This document shows positions 16,433-16,485 of a DNA stretch of 16,485 nucleotides, piece by piece (the first letter of the stretch is position 1; each line of letters opens with the position of its first letter). A program made the position numbers and the translations under genes. The notes beneath the pieces are model-generated. The model had not been told where the DNA came from. It was given only the letters and a program-made list of their open reading frames with translations, and made no database searches. Source of the stretch: Anaerolineae bacterium (GTDB lineage: Bacteria > Chloroflexota > Anaerolineae > Anaerolineales > Villigracilaceae); contig JAFLCF010000098.1 of the NCBI GenBank assembly GCA_017303735.1, positions 1 through 16,485 on the forward strand, written 5' to 3'.

Positions 16433-16485
16433 CTTATCTCCTGGCGCCTAGGCATCTTGCCGTGATTGCCCTGAAGTAAATTGAA
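16433..16485. other. Right-edge stretch: ribosome binding site and unresolved upstream sequence
   Basis: AGGAG (minus strand, 16442-16438) serves the gene starting at 16432. Beyond it, all three minus-strand frames run open to the window edge. One ends in TAG at 16450-16448, one in TAA between the ribosome binding site and the start, and one in a TGA overlapping the ATG at 16432 in the ATGA manner that often couples genes. The 3' end of another minus-strand gene is therefore possible, but the piece is too short to choose a frame. Confidence 0.4.

Overview
The window is dense, roughly balanced in GC and almost fully coding. It most resembles a Chloroflexota genome of the Anaerolineae type: stacked GAF sensor proteins ending in 'AVAERLSLAIENARL'-like helices, a large soluble hybrid kinase and a YqeC-MocA fusion. 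This placement rests on protein style only. No rRNA, tRNA, CRISPR array, insertion sequence or phage gene was seen.

Layout. (1) Positions 1-1996, minus strand: a molybdenum-cofactor accessory operon. A YqeC-MocA fusion (662-1996) is followed after 4 nt by a second, stand-alone MocA-like nucleotidyltransferase (91-657), then by the first 19 codons of a diacylglycerol/lipid-kinase-like protein cut off by the left edge (1-57). (2) Positions 1997-2112: a divergent promoter region. (3) Positions 2113-3018, plus strand: a response regulator with a receiver domain and a degenerate GGDEF domain, followed by a strong hairpin terminator (3050-3085). (4) Positions 3090-16432, minus strand: seven tightly packed genes that look like one operon. 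In transcription order they are a six-helix membrane GAF protein, two dCache-HAMP-GAF membrane sensors, a ParA-like ATPase, a soluble multi-GAF/PAS hybrid histidine kinase with two receiver domains, a threonine synthase fused to a C-terminal receiver domain, and an EamA/DMT-family transporter.

The seven-gene operon is the remarkable part. The three membrane sensors have input domains (one carries an amino-acid-binding-like dCache motif) but no kinase, methyl-accepting or cyclase output. The only transmitter is the soluble kinase encoded two genes downstream, with a ParA ATPase between. Immediately after the kinase comes a metabolic enzyme, threonine synthase, with an intact phospho-receiver domain on its C-terminus, and then a transporter from the superfamily that contains the threonine/homoserine exporter RhtA. 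A coherent reading is that extracellular, probably amino-acid-like, signals reach a shared kinase in trans, which phosphorylates threonine synthase itself and tunes threonine production, with the transporter exporting product. This is inference from gene order and domains and has not been tested.
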